Below are positions 46,126-55,671 of a stretch of DNA of 64,000 nt, in pieces. A program made the position numbers and the translations under genes. The stretch comes from JBFMEX01 sp040752215 (lineage in GTDB: Bacteria > Pseudomonadota > Alphaproteobacteria > Rhizobiales > Hyphomicrobiaceae): assembly GCA_040752215.1 (NCBI GenBank), contig JBFMEX010000014.1, forward strand, positions 58,060 to 122,059, read 5' to 3'. The notes under the pieces were generated by a model. It was given only the letters and a program-made list of their open reading frames with translations. It searched no databases and was not told the origin of the DNA. Position 1 is the stretch's first letter; the number at the start of each line of letters is the position of its first letter.

Positions 46126-46238
46126 CTATGCCCCCCGGCGGTGAGCCGGACGTGTAGCGTCCGTCGGCAGGCCGCCGTGCTGCGTTGCGCGCCGTCGCTT
46201 CGCGGCCAGCTCACCTCGGACACCCTCACCTCGGACTC

Positions 46239-48023
46239 ATGGCGAAGCGCACGACCACCGCTGGCGAAGGATCGGGCGGAGGGGCAGCGCCCGTGAAACC
46301 TTACGTGGTGCTGGCGCGCAAGTATCGTCCACTGCGTTTCGAGGACCTGATCGGCCAGAACGCCATGGTGCAGACGCTGCGCAACGCGTTCGCGTCGGGG
46401 CGCATCGCCCAGGGCTACATGCTGACGGGCGTCCGCGGCACCGGCAAGACGACGACGGCGCGAATCCTGGCGCGAGCGCTCAACTACGAGCCGGGCGGAC
46501 CGACGGTCGACATGCCGACGCTCGGGCCGCACTGCGCCGAGATCATCGAGAGCCGGCACCCGGACGTGCTCGAGATGGACGCCGCCTCCAACACCAGCGT
46601 CGACAACATGCGCGAGATCATCGAGAGCGCGCGCTACAAGCCGCTCGTCGCGCGCACAAAGGTGTTCATCATCGACGAGGTGCACATGCTCTCGAAAAGC
46701 GCCTTCAACGCGCTGTTGAAGACGCTCGAGGAGCCGCCGGAGCACGTCAAGTTCATCTTCGCCACGACGGAGATCCGCAAGGTTCCGGTCACCGTTCTGT
46801 CGCGCTGCCAGCGGTTCGACCTGCGCCGCGTCGACGTGCCGGAGCTGATCGCCCATTTCGAGCGCATCGCCGCCGCCGAGGGCGCGAAGGCCGAGCGCGA
46901 CGCGCTGGCGCTGATCGCACGCGCTGCGGAGGGCTCGGTGCGAGACGGGCTGTCGCTGCTCGATCAGGCGATCGCGATGGGCGACGGGACGGTCGACCTC
47001 GCCGGAGTGCGCGCGATGCTCGGCCTCGCCGATCGCGGGCGCATCTTCGACCTGCTCGACGCGCTGTTCGCGGGCCAGGCGGGGGCGGCGCTCGAGGCAT
47101 TCGGCCGGCTGCATCACGATGGGGCGGAGCCGGCGCAGCTGCTCACCGATCTGGCCGAGGCGGTGCACGCGGCGGCGCGCATGAAGGTCGTCGGCGAAGC
47201 CGGCAGCGACGCGTTGTCCAAAGAGGAGCAGCGCCGGGCCGGCGCGCTCGCCGCTCGGCTGTCGATCCCGTTGCTGGCGCGCGCCTGGCAGATGCTGGTC
47301 AAGGGGCTCGAGGACGTGTCGCGCGCGCCGAGCCCGGCGACCGCGGCGGAGATGGTGCTGATCCGCCTCGCCTACACCGCCGACCTGCCGTCGCCGGACG
47401 AGATCATCCGGACGCTCGGCGGCGGCACGACCAGCGGGCGGGCGCGGCCCGAGCGCACCGCGCGCGAAGGCTCCGCGGTGGCGAGCGAGGGTCCGACCGC
47501 CGATCACGACGCGTCGGCCGCGAGCCCAGATTTCACCGCGCCGGGCGAGGCCGAGGAGGGCTTCGAGGGGCTCGACGACAGTCGCCTCGAAGGCGAGGAG
47601 GTCGACGCCGAGGGCGAGGACTACGCCCGCGTCGCGAGCTACGCGGATGCGGTCGCGCTCGCCGGATCGAAGCGCGACGCGCGGCTCAAGGTCCACCTCG
47701 AGGAGCACGTGAGCCTCGTCAAATTCGATGCCGTCGCCGGCGCGATCGATATATTCCTGATGCCGGGCGCGCCGGCCGAGATCGCCAACGAGCTCCGCGA
47801 GAAGCTCAACCGCTGGACCGGCCGGCGCTGGGTGGTGATGCTGTCGAAGGCGCGGGGCGAGCCGCCGATCGGAGTGGTGCGGCGCGAGCAGCAGGCGGCC
47901 GAGATCGAGCAGCTCAAGGCCGACCCGGCGGTGCGCGCCCTGCTCGAGACGTTTCCCGATGCGAAAATCGCCGAGGTGCGCCAGATCGCCGGAGCCCGCG
48001 AGGACGACACCGGCACCGGTTGA
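46239..48023 (+). CDS. dnaX: DNA polymerase III subunit gamma/tau
   Basis: The 594 aa clamp-loader ATPase has Walker A GVRGTGKTTTARILARAL (about 63), Walker B IIDEVHMLSKSAFNALLKTL (about 143) and SRC motif LSRCQRFDLRRV (about 188). Only one of the zinc-module cysteines of E. coli DnaX remains (LGPHCAEIIESRH), as common in alphaproteobacteria. The acidic linker (about 405-470) and a C-terminal tau-like domain follow. dnaX-ybaB-(UPF0314)-recR are consecutive. Confidence 0.92.
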   Translation: MAKRTTTAGEGSGGGAAPVKPYVVLARKYRPLRFEDLIGQNAMVQTLRNAFASGRIAQGYMLTGVRGTGKTTTARILARALNYEPGGPTVDMPTLGPHCAEIIESRHPDVLEMDAASNTSVDNMREIIESARYKPLVARTKVFIIDEVHMLSKSAFNALLKTLEEPPEHVKFIFATTEIRKVPVTVLSRCQRFDLRRVDVPELIAHFERIAAAEGAKAERDALALIARAAEGSVRDGLSLLDQAIAMGDGTVDLAGVRAMLGLADRGRIFDLLDALFAGQAGAALEAFGRLHHDGAEPAQLLTDLAEAVHAAARMKVVGEAGSDALSKEEQRRAGALAARLSIPLLARAWQMLVKGLEDVSRAPSPATAAEMVLIRLAYTADLPSPDEIIRTLGGGTTSGRARPERTAREGSAVASEGPTADHDASAASPDFTAPGEAEEGFEGLDDSRLEGEEVDAEGEDYARVASYADAVALAGSKRDARLKVHLEEHVSLVKFDAVAGAIDIFLMPGAPAEIANELREKLNRWTGRRWVVMLSKARGEPPIGVVRREQQAAEIEQLKADPAVRALLETFPDAKIAEVRQIAGAREDDTGTG

Positions 48024-48074
48024 CGCCTTCAGCCATCGTCCGGCGCTCAGCGCCGCATCGAGCCGAGGATCGAC

Positions 48075-48395
48075 ATGAAAGACCTGATGGGAATGATGAA
48101 GCAGGTCCGCGAGATGCAGGAGCGCATGCAGCGGATTCAGGCCGAGCTCGAGTCGACCGAGATCGTCGGCCGCTCCGGAGGCGGTCTGGTCGAGGTCACT
48201 CTCAACGGCAAGGGCGACATGCGGCGCGTGCGCATCGATCCCTCGCTGATGAAGCCGGAGGAGGTGGAGATCCTCGAAGACCTGATCGTCGCCGCGAGCC
48301 AGGACGCGCGCGGCAAGGTCGAGGCCGAGATGGCCTCCCGGATGGCCGACGTCACGGGCGGCCTGCCGATCCCGCCGGGCATGAAGCTGTTCTGA
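48075..48395 (+). CDS. ybaB: YbaB/EbfC family nucleoid-associated protein
   Basis: This 106 aa DNA-binding dimer forms a 'tweezer' and binds the nucleoid. Signatures are MGMMKQVREMQERMQRIQAE and VEVTLNGKGDMRRVRIDPSL. It sits 51 bases after dnaX in the conserved dnaX-ybaB-recR order. Confidence 0.92.
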   Translation: MKDLMGMMKQVREMQERMQRIQAELESTEIVGRSGGGLVEVTLNGKGDMRRVRIDPSLMKPEEVEILEDLIVAASQDARGKVEAEMASRMADVTGGLPIPPGMKLF

Positions 48396-48406
48396 GGGAA
48401 ACCTGC

Positions 48407-49009
48407 ATGATGCGGCGGGGCGATGTCGAGGCGGGTGAAGTCGCAGCCGGGCCGCCGATGCCGGCAATCGCCGCCGCGGCGCTGCTCGCGCTCCTTGCCC
48501 AGGCGGCGGTGCTGTGGGCGATGGGTCGGATCGCGATCTGCAAGTGCGGCTATGTAAAGCTGTGGCACGGCATCGTGCAGAGCTCGGAAAACTCGCAGCA
48601 CATCGCCGACTGGTACACGTTCTCCCACATCCTGCACGGGTTCATCTTCTATTTCGTGCTGTGGCTGCTGTTCCCGCGCCTCTCGATCGGCGTCCGACTG
48701 CTGCTGGCGTTCGGCGTCGAGATCGCGTGGGAGGTGGTGGAGAACAGCCCGTTGATCATCGAGCGCTACCGCTCGGCGACGATCTCGCTCGACTATTTCG
48801 GTGACAGCATCGTCAATTCGGTATCGGACACGGTGGCGATGGCGGCCGGGTTCCTGATCGCTTGGCGCGTGCCGGTGGCGCTGACGGTCGGCGCGCTGGT
48901 GGCGGTAGAGCTGTTCCTTGCCGCGCACATCCGCGACAACCTCACCCTCAACGTCATCATGCTGATCCACCCGTTCGAGGTGATCAAGGTGTGGCAGGGC
49001 GGCGGGTAG
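48407..49009 (+). CDS. UPF0314 / DUF2585 membrane protein
   Basis: The 200 aa polytopic protein has about five membrane segments and family signatures WHGIVQSSENSQHIADWYTF (about 52), FGVEIAWEVVENSPLIIERY and LDYFGDSIVNSVSD. UPF0314 proteins are found mainly in Rhizobiales and have no known function. It is inserted between ybaB (11 bases away) and recR. Confidence 0.82.
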   Translation: MMRRGDVEAGEVAAGPPMPAIAAAALLALLAQAAVLWAMGRIAICKCGYVKLWHGIVQSSENSQHIADWYTFSHILHGFIFYFVLWLLFPRLSIGVRLLLAFGVEIAWEVVENSPLIIERYRSATISLDYFGDSIVNSVSDTVAMAAGFLIAWRVPVALTVGALVAVELFLAAHIRDNLTLNVIMLIHPFEVIKVWQGGG

Positions 49010-49091
49010 CGACCGCTTGCGCCAGCCGAAGTGGCGAGCGGGCGCGAATCCCGATACGGCGCGTTCCACAGCGCCACCCTGGAGCCGTTCA

Positions 49092-49694
49092 TTGAAGAAG
49101 ATCGCCGGACCCGAGATCGAGCGTGTGGTCCAGCTCCTGGCGCGGTTGCCGGGGCTGGGGCCACGCTCGGCGCGCAAGGCGGCGCTGGCGCTGCTGAAAC
49201 GGCGCGAGGATCTGTTGAAGCCCCTCGCAGCCGCGCTCGCCGAGGCGGTGGAGAGGATCGTCGTGTGTGAGACTTGCGGCAACGTCGATACGCTGTCGCC
49301 GTGCACGATCTGCCGCGATCCTCGCCGGGACGCCTCGCTGATCGTCGTCGTCGAGGAGGTTGGCGATCTCTGGGCGCTCGAGCGGGCGCAGGTGGTGAGC
49401 GCGCGCTACCACGTGCTCGGCGGACACATCGAGCCGCTGGAAGGGATCGGCCCGGAGCGGCTCAACATCGCGAGCCTTCTCGAGCGCGTCGCCGACGGGA
49501 CGGTGAAAGAGGTGCTGCTGGCGCTCAACGCCACGGTTGAAGGGCAGACGACGGCCCATTACCTATCCGACCAGCTGGCCGGCACCGGCGTCGCCGTCTC
49601 GCGCCTCGCGCAGGGGGTTCCTGTCGGCGGCGAACTCGACTACCTCGACGAGGGCACGCTTGCCGCGGCGATCCGGGCGCGCAAGCGCGTTTGA
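49092..49694 (+). CDS. recR: Recombination mediator RecR
   Basis: RecR (200 aa) works with RecF/RecO to load RecA on gaps. It has the helix-hairpin-helix LARLPGLGPRSARKAALAL (about 17), a zinc finger CETCGNVDTLSPCTICRD (about 58) and a Toprim domain (IVVVEEVGDLWALE, about 83). The TTG at 49092 is the start because it gives the standard MKKIAGPEIERV beginning; GGAG lies ahead. Confidence 0.9.
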   Translation: MKKIAGPEIERVVQLLARLPGLGPRSARKAALALLKRREDLLKPLAAALAEAVERIVVCETCGNVDTLSPCTICRDPRRDASLIVVVEEVGDLWALERAQVVSARYHVLGGHIEPLEGIGPERLNIASLLERVADGTVKEVLLALNATVEGQTTAHYLSDQLAGTGVAVSRLAQGVPVGGELDYLDEGTLAAAIRARKRV

Positions 49695-49738
49695 AGGCGC
49701 CGGGCGCCGCGCAGGGCCGGCACGTCGAAAGGGCAGCA

Positions 49739-51187
49739 ATGGAACCCCGCCCGCGCCAGGGCCGTAACGCCACGCCCGTGTTCGTCACCGGCTCGCTGCT
49801 GCGCCACATCCTGGTGATGACGAGCACGGGCGCCGCCGGCCTCGTCGCCATATTCGTCGGCGATCTCGCCAACATTTTCTTCCTCGGTCTGCTCGGCGAC
49901 GAGGCGGTCATCGCCGCCGTCGGCTACGCCAGCTCGGTGCTGCTGCTGACGATCTCGATCGGCATCGGCCTCGCCATCGCCGCGACCGCGCTCGTCGCGC
50001 CGGCACTCGGTGCCGGACACGTCGTCAAGGCGCGGCGGCTGTCGACCAACGCCCACCTCTGGACGGCCGGGGTGTCGGCGGTGATGGCGCTCGGCGTGTG
50101 GCTGGCGATCCCGTGGCTGCTGACGCTGCTCGGCGCGAGCGGGCGCACGCACACGCTGGCCGCCGAGTACCTCATGATCCTTGTGCCCGGCCTGCCGCCG
50201 CTGGCCCTGGCGATGACGTCGTCGGCGGTGCTGCGCTCGGCCGGCGACGCCAAGCGGGCCATGCACGTGACGCTGTCCGGCGCGATCACCAATATCGTGC
50301 TCGATCCGATCTTCATTTTTGCGCTCGGCCTCGGCATCCACGGCGCGGCGATCGCCTCGCTCATGTCGCGCGCGGTGGTGCTGGCGGTCGGGCTCAACGG
50401 CGTGATGCGCGTGCACGGACTCTACATGCGCCCGAGACGGCGGCCGTTCCTCGCCGACGGGCCGCGGCTCGCCAATGTCGCGGTGCCGGCGATCCTGACC
50501 AATGTGGCGACCCCCTTCGCCAATGCCTATGTCACCGCGGCGATGGCACCGTTCGGGGATTCCGCCGTCGCCGGCTGGGCGATCATCGGCCGCATCCTGC
50601 CGGTGGCGTTCGGCGCGATCTACGCGCTGTCGGGCTCGGTCGGTCCGATCATCGGCCAGAACTACGGCGCGCGGGCATTCGACCGCATGCGCACCACGCT
50701 CGGTCTGGCGCTGGCGGTGACGGCGGCGTTCACGACTGTCGCCTGGCTGCTGCTCATCCCGCTCGCCGGTCCGCTCGCCCGCAGCTTCCGCGCCAGCGCT
50801 GAGGCGACCGACCTGATCGCGCTGTTCTGCGTGTGGCTGTCGCCGCTGTTCGTATTCCTCGGTGCGCTATTCGTCGCCAATGCGGTGTTCAACACGCTCG
50901 GCCGGCCGCATTACTCGACGATGTTGAACTGGGGCCGGGCGACGATCGGCACCATTCCGTTCGTCGAGATCGGCGCCCGCTGGGGCGGCGCGGAGGGGGT
51001 GCTGGTCGCCAACATGGTCGGCGCCATCGTTTTCGGAACGCTGGCGATCGCGATCGGCTACCGGCTGATCGACTGGCTGGCCGAGAACGGGGGACCGCCC
51101 GGCTCCGGCCCGCTCCGGCAATCCAAGGCGCCTGAAATCTCTGCACAATCCGCTCCCGGTCTTGTTGACGGGCCGCCGTCATTGTAA
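49739..51187 (+). CDS. MATE family efflux transporter
   Basis: A 482 aa inner-membrane protein with about 12 helices in two MatE halves (VGDLANIFFLGLLGDEAVIA, about 40; WAIIGRILPVAFGAIYALSG, about 285; GPIIGQNYGARAFDRM). It exports cationic drugs or metabolites in exchange for Na+ or H+. ATG 49739 has AAAGGG ahead; a TTG at 49691 overlaps the recR stop (TTGA) and is a possible coupled start. Confidence 0.85.
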   Translation: MEPRPRQGRNATPVFVTGSLLRHILVMTSTGAAGLVAIFVGDLANIFFLGLLGDEAVIAAVGYASSVLLLTISIGIGLAIAATALVAPALGAGHVVKARRLSTNAHLWTAGVSAVMALGVWLAIPWLLTLLGASGRTHTLAAEYLMILVPGLPPLALAMTSSAVLRSAGDAKRAMHVTLSGAITNIVLDPIFIFALGLGIHGAAIASLMSRAVVLAVGLNGVMRVHGLYMRPRRRPFLADGPRLANVAVPAILTNVATPFANAYVTAAMAPFGDSAVAGWAIIGRILPVAFGAIYALSGSVGPIIGQNYGARAFDRMRTTLGLALAVTAAFTTVAWLLLIPLAGPLARSFRASAEATDLIALFCVWLSPLFVFLGALFVANAVFNTLGRPHYSTMLNWGRATIGTIPFVEIGARWGGAEGVLVANMVGAIVFGTLAIAIGYRLIDWLAENGGPPGSGPLRQSKAPEISAQSAPGLVDGPPSL

Positions 51188-51216
51188 AGAATCGCGATGC
51201 GGGGTAGGGCAGCCTC

Positions 51217-53268
51217 GTGTCAGGGATCGCACGGACGGCTCGGCGCCGTCTCCGGGGGGAGCAGTTGACCCAGTCGGCTCGACGGCATGGCGTGCTGGCG
51301 CGGTGGCGGCAATCGCTGCTCGATCTGCCGCGCTACCACAAGCGCTTCGTCCTCGTCGTGCTGGACTTCCTGATCCTCGCCACGGTGCTGTGGGGCGCGA
51401 TGTCGCTGCGCTATGCGACGCTCTACGTGCCCGACGGCTGGGGCGTCGGCCTCCTGCTGCTGCTGGCGCCGGTGATCACCCTGGCGACATTCGCCCACCT
51501 CGGTCTCTACCGCATCGTCACGCGCTATTTCGGCTATCGCGGTCACAGCAAGATCATGCTCGGCATGACGCTGTCGGTGTTGATCTGGGCGCTGGTTGTG
51601 TTCATGAGCGGCCAGCTCGGCGTGCCGCGCACCGTCATCATCACCTACGGCCTCGTCTCGGTGCTGGCGATCATCGCCACGCGCCATGCCGCCGGCCTGC
51701 TCTTGAAGAGCGCCGGCATCCGCCTGCCACGCGCCGGCGTCGACAGGGAGCGCCGGCCGGTGCTGATCTACGGCGCCGGGCAGATGGGCGTCGAGCTGCT
51801 CGACGCGCTCCGGCGCGGCGGCGAGCGCGAGGCGGTCGGGTTCCTCGATTCGGCGCCGACGCTGTGGGGCCAATACGTCGGCGGGCTCAAGGTCTACCGG
51901 CCGGAGAAGATCGCCCGGCTGATCGAGCGCGAGGACGTGAAGGAGGTGCTGCTTGCGCTGCCCGACGGCAACCGGCGCGAGCGCCGCCGCGTGATTAAGG
52001 AGCTCGAGGCCTATCCGGTCGAGGTCAAGATTCTGCCCGGCATCGACGACATCACCTCGGGCCGGGTCGGCGTCAGCGATCTTCGGCCGGTCGACGTGGG
52101 CGATCTCCTGGGGCGCGACCCGGTGCCGCCGCACAAGGAGCTGCTCGAGCGCTCGATCAAGGACAAGTCGATCCTGGTCACCGGTGCCGGCGGCTCGGTC
52201 GGCTCGGAGCTGGTGCGCCAGATCCTCAAGCAGGCGCCGCGTCGCATCGTGCTGTTCGACCTCTCCGAGGCGGCGCTGTTTGAGATCGAGATGGAGGTGC
52301 GCCAGACGGTGGCGGTGGTCGCGGCGCTGGACGGCGAGCACGTGCCGCCGGAGATCCATGCCGTGCTCGGCTCGGTGCTCGACGAGGCACTGGTGCGCGA
52401 GACGATCGAGCGCTTCCAGGTGCAGACGATCTACCACGCCGCCGCCTACAAGCACGTGCCGATGGTCGAGAGCAACGCGGCCGTTGGGCTTCACAACAAC
52501 GTGTTCGGGGCCAAGGTGATTGCGGATGCGGCGCGCGATCGGGGCGTCGAGCGCGTGGTGCTCATCTCGACCGACAAGGCAGTCAGGCCGACCAATGTGA
52601 TGGGGGCCAGCAAGCGGCTCTCGGAGCTGATCCTGCAGGCGGCGTCGTCCGAAGGCTCCGGCACCGTGTTCACGATGGTGCGGTTCGGCAACGTGCTCGA
52701 CAGCTCTGGCTCAGTGGTCAAGCGGTTCCGGCAGCAGATCAAGGAGGGCGGGCCGGTCACCGTCACCCACCCGGACGTGATCCGCTACTTCATGTCGATC
52801 CCGGAGGCGGCCGAGCTCGTCATCCAGGCCGGCGCGATGGCCAGCGGCGGCGAGGTGTTCGTGCTCGACATGGGTGAGCCGGTGAAGATCGACGATCTCG
52901 CGCGGCTGATGATCCGTCTGGTCGGCCTCGAGCTCCGCAGCGAGGAGCATCCCGAGGGCGACATCGCTATTGTTTACACCGGTCTGAGACCGGGCGAGAA
53001 GCTCTACGAGGAGCTGTTGATCGGCGCCAATACGACCGGCACCGAGCATCCGCGCATCCTGAGATCGCATGAGCCGTACCTGGCGCCGGCCGATCTCGCG
53101 CGCGAGCTGATCGTGATCGAGGCGGCAATCAAGGCGCGCGACGGCGACACGATCCGTGCGGCGCTCGCGCGCAGCGTCGAAGGCTACGGGGCCGGCGAGC
53201 CGATATGCGCCGCGGCAGGCACGGCGGAGCCGGAGGCATGGACGCCCGTGTCGCGGACCCTGCATTGA
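51217..53268 (+). CDS. CapD/WbpM-type UDP-sugar 4,6-dehydratase (membrane)
   Basis: The 683 aa protein has four N-terminal membrane helices (about 45-170), a CoA-binding-like domain (LIYGAGQMGVELLDALRR, about 182) and a C-terminal SDR dehydratase domain. The latter shows TGAGGSVGSELVRQ (about 322), STDKAVRPTNVMGASKR (about 450) and GLRPGEKLYEELL (about 588). It makes 4-keto-6-deoxy-HexNAc nucleotides for capsule, O-antigen or glycan. GTG 51217 is the start; a glycosyltransferase follows after 1 base. Confidence 0.85.
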   Translation: MSGIARTARRRLRGEQLTQSARRHGVLARWRQSLLDLPRYHKRFVLVVLDFLILATVLWGAMSLRYATLYVPDGWGVGLLLLLAPVITLATFAHLGLYRIVTRYFGYRGHSKIMLGMTLSVLIWALVVFMSGQLGVPRTVIITYGLVSVLAIIATRHAAGLLLKSAGIRLPRAGVDRERRPVLIYGAGQMGVELLDALRRGGEREAVGFLDSAPTLWGQYVGGLKVYRPEKIARLIEREDVKEVLLALPDGNRRERRRVIKELEAYPVEVKILPGIDDITSGRVGVSDLRPVDVGDLLGRDPVPPHKELLERSIKDKSILVTGAGGSVGSELVRQILKQAPRRIVLFDLSEAALFEIEMEVRQTVAVVAALDGEHVPPEIHAVLGSVLDEALVRETIERFQVQTIYHAAAYKHVPMVESNAAVGLHNNVFGAKVIADAARDRGVERVVLISTDKAVRPTNVMGASKRLSELILQAASSEGSGTVFTMVRFGNVLDSSGSVVKRFRQQIKEGGPVTVTHPDVIRYFMSIPEAAELVIQAGAMASGGEVFVLDMGEPVKIDDLARLMIRLVGLELRSEEHPEGDIAIVYTGLRPGEKLYEELLIGANTTGTEHPRILRSHEPYLAPADLARELIVIEAAIKARDGDTIRAALARSVEGYGAGEPICAAAGTAEPEAWTPVSRTLH

Positions 53269-53269
53269 C

Positions 53270-54418
53270 ATGGCCGAGGCTCGCTCCGTCGGCAGCTCGA
53301 GGCGGGTCGCCTTCGTTGCCGACCGCTCGCGTGCGCTGATCAGGCTGCGCGGGTCGATCGCGCGCGAGCTGAAGGCGCGCGGCGCCGAGGTGCTTCTCGT
53401 CGCGCCCGAGTTCACCCCCGACGAGGCCGCGACGCTTGCCGCCGCCGGGATCGACCGGGCGACATTCGATATCGCACCCAAGGGTCTCAAGGGCATCGGG
53501 CCGGTTGCCGACTGGACGCTGACGAGAGAGATCGGCGCGGTGCTTGCCGGCTGGCGACCCGAGGTCGTCGTCTGCTATGGGGCGCGGACGATGATCCATG
53601 CCGCGCTCGCCGCCCGCCGCGCGGGTGCCCGGGAGATCGTCGTCGCCGTCACCGGCCTCAGCCAGAAGGCGGCCGAGGCGAGCGCCGAGGGCCGGCTGCT
53701 GTCGGCGCGGCGCTACGCCAAGGCGTTCAAGGCGGCGACGGCAGCGATTGCCCACAACCGCGACGACGCGCGCGCGCTCGCGCGTTCCGGCCTCCTGCGC
53801 GCCGGCCTCGACGTGACCGTGGTGGCCGGCTCCGGCGTCGATCTCGGCCAGTTCGAGGTGCAGCCGCTGCCGCCGATCGCGGCCGGTCTGGTGTTCCTGA
53901 TGGTCGCGCCGCTCGACCGCACGCGCGGCGTCATCGACTATTGCGAGGCGGCGCGGCGGGTGAAGGAGCGCGCGCCGGAAGCGACGTTTCTGCTCGCCGG
54001 GCCAGCGGGCGAGGGACCGGGCGGGTTCGATCCGGCGGATTTGCGCGCCTACGAGGATGCAATCGAGTTCCTGGGCCCGCTCGCCGACATTCGGCCGGCA
54101 CTCGGACGGGCGCACGTTTTCGTCTATCCCTCGCACGGCGAGGGCATGCCGCGGGTGGTGCTCGAGGCGATGGCGGCGGGCCGGCCGATCCTCACCACCG
54201 ACGCCCCCGGATGCCGCGAGACGGTCGACGACCGGGTCAACGGCTGCCTGGTTCCGGTGGCGGACGTCGGCAAGCTTGCCGAGGCCATGACGAGCTTCCT
54301 GAAGCGGCCCGACCTCTTGCCGTCGATGGCGCGCGCGAGCCGGCACAAGGCGGAGCGCCGCTTCGACGAGCGCGACGTCAACCGGACACTGCTGGCGGTG
54401 CTCGGTTTCGCGAGCTGA
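53270..54418 (+). CDS. Glycosyltransferase family 1/4-like
   Basis: This 382 aa GT-B glycosyltransferase (VAFVADRSRALIRLRGSIAR at the N-terminus) has a nucleotide-sugar site typical of GT4 (VYPSHGEGMPRVVLEAMAAG, about 285, and TTDAPGCRETVDD). Together with the upstream dehydratase and downstream epimerase it probably extends a lipid-linked polysaccharide. ATG 53270 is 1 base after the dehydratase stop, so translation is coupled. Confidence 0.85.
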   Translation: MAEARSVGSSRRVAFVADRSRALIRLRGSIARELKARGAEVLLVAPEFTPDEAATLAAAGIDRATFDIAPKGLKGIGPVADWTLTREIGAVLAGWRPEVVVCYGARTMIHAALAARRAGAREIVVAVTGLSQKAAEASAEGRLLSARRYAKAFKAATAAIAHNRDDARALARSGLLRAGLDVTVVAGSGVDLGQFEVQPLPPIAAGLVFLMVAPLDRTRGVIDYCEAARRVKERAPEATFLLAGPAGEGPGGFDPADLRAYEDAIEFLGPLADIRPALGRAHVFVYPSHGEGMPRVVLEAMAAGRPILTTDAPGCRETVDDRVNGCLVPVADVGKLAEAMTSFLKRPDLLPSMARASRHKAERRFDERDVNRTLLAVLGFAS

Positions 54419-54437
54419 GGAGTGGGATCGCAGGACC

Positions 54438-55391
54438 ATGGATCGAGCCGGCGAGAGACACGTGCTCGTTAGCGGCGCGAGCGGGTTCGTCGGGCGCGAT
54501 CTGATTGGCCGCCTGCTGGCGCGCGGATTCCGCGTACGGGCGGCGAGCCGCAATCCGCAGGCGGCTCCGCCGTCGCCGGGGCTGGAGCGGATCGCGCTGC
54601 CCGATCTCGCGGTCCGTTCGGACTTCGGCCCGCTGCTCGACGGCATCACCGACGTCGTCCATCTCGCCGGCATCGCGCATGCGAGCCGGGCGATCCCCGA
54701 GGCGATCTACATGGCCGTCAACGCCGAGGCGGCGGCGACACTGGCGCAAGCGAGCCGGCGAGCGGGCGCGGCGTCGTTCGTGCTGATGTCGTCGGTGCGC
54801 GCGCAGAGTGGGCCGGCGGCGGCGCGGGTGTTGAGCGAGGGCGACGCGCCGGCGCCGAGCGACGCCTATGGGCGCTCGAAGCTCGCGGCAGAGCGGTCTG
54901 TCGCAGAGGTGCTCGCGGGCAACGCGACGCGCGGCGTGGCGTTGCGCCCCGTGCTGGTGCACGGGCCGGGTGTCAAAGGCAATCTTGGGTCGCTGTTGCG
55001 GCTTGCGCGACTGCCGGTGCCGCTGCCGCTCGGCGCGCTCGCCAATCGCCGCTCGCTGCTCGGGGTCGCAAATCTCGCGTCCGCGGTTGCGCACGCGATC
55101 GAGTCCGAGGCGGTCGGCGGCACCTATCTCGTCGCCGATCCGGAGCCGGTCTCGGTCGCGGAGATCATTGCCGCGTTGCGGGCCGGCCTTGGGCGCCCGC
55201 CGGGGCTGGTGCGCGTCCCGCTGGCGCCCATGCGGGTCGCGCTCGCCGCGATTGGTATGGGCGACCTTTGGGATCGTCTCGCCGGCGATCTCGTCGTCGA
55301 TACGGGCCGCTTGCGCGCAACCGGCTGGCAGCCGGTCGAGACCACAGCCGAGGGCCTCGCGGCGATGGCGCGGGCGGCGTCGGGGTCGTAG
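54438..55391 (+). CDS. NAD-dependent sugar epimerase/dehydratase
   Basis: The 317 aa extended short-chain dehydrogenase has the Rossmann motif LVSGASGFVGRDLIGRLL (about 10). The active-site Ser region is VLMSSVRAQSG and the Tyr/Lys pair is DAYGRSKLAAE (about 143). Such proteins (WbpV/Gne-like) epimerise or reduce UDP-HexNAc sugars for surface glycans. It completes the three-gene polysaccharide group. Confidence 0.82.
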   Translation: MDRAGERHVLVSGASGFVGRDLIGRLLARGFRVRAASRNPQAAPPSPGLERIALPDLAVRSDFGPLLDGITDVVHLAGIAHASRAIPEAIYMAVNAEAAATLAQASRRAGAASFVLMSSVRAQSGPAAARVLSEGDAPAPSDAYGRSKLAAERSVAEVLAGNATRGVALRPVLVHGPGVKGNLGSLLRLARLPVPLPLGALANRRSLLGVANLASAVAHAIESEAVGGTYLVADPEPVSVAEIIAALRAGLGRPPGLVRVPLAPMRVALAAIGMGDLWDRLAGDLVVDTGRLRATGWQPVETTAEGLAAMARAASGS

Positions 55392-55433
55392 GGACGACAC
55401 GCGTCGGTCGTCGGGATTCCCCCACCCCCGGCT

Positions 55434-55456
55434 CCTCTCCGCAAGGGGGAGGGGAG
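55434..55456. repeat. REP-like palindrome
   Basis: CTCCTCTCCGCAAGGGGGAG, extended on the right by GGG, forms a hairpin with a GCAA loop (one mismatch) between the epimerase and the small membrane peptide. It resembles the palindrome inserted in purM (CTCCCCTCCCC-TTGT-GGGGAGGGG), so it appears to be a copy of the same family. Confidence 0.6.
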
Positions 55457-55536
55457 TAGCGATCGCCTCGAACCTTCGGCGCCGTCGCGGCGACCAAGGG
55501 ATTGGAGGCGAACCTTTGGTTTCAGGAGTAACCGCC

Positions 55537-55671
55537 ATGTCCGGCATGAGATATCCCGCCCGCCCGTTCGCGATCCGAGCCCTCGATCGCTTCACCACCG
55601 TGATGCTGCTGATCGCGCTCGCCGTCATTTCGACTGGAGCGCTGATGGCTCACTCGCGTGGGCGCGGCTGA
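55537..55671 (+). CDS. Small single-pass membrane peptide (44 aa)
   Basis: A 44-residue peptide with one membrane helix (FTTVMLLIALAVISTGALMA, about 19-38) and flanking positive residues (N-terminal RYPARPFAIRALDR, C-terminal HSRGRG). It begins at ATG 55537 with an excellent CAGGAG site. No family is recognised; it may be a membrane stress or complex-assembly peptide. Confidence 0.5.
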   Translation: MSGMRYPARPFAIRALDRFTTVMLLIALAVISTGALMAHSRGRG

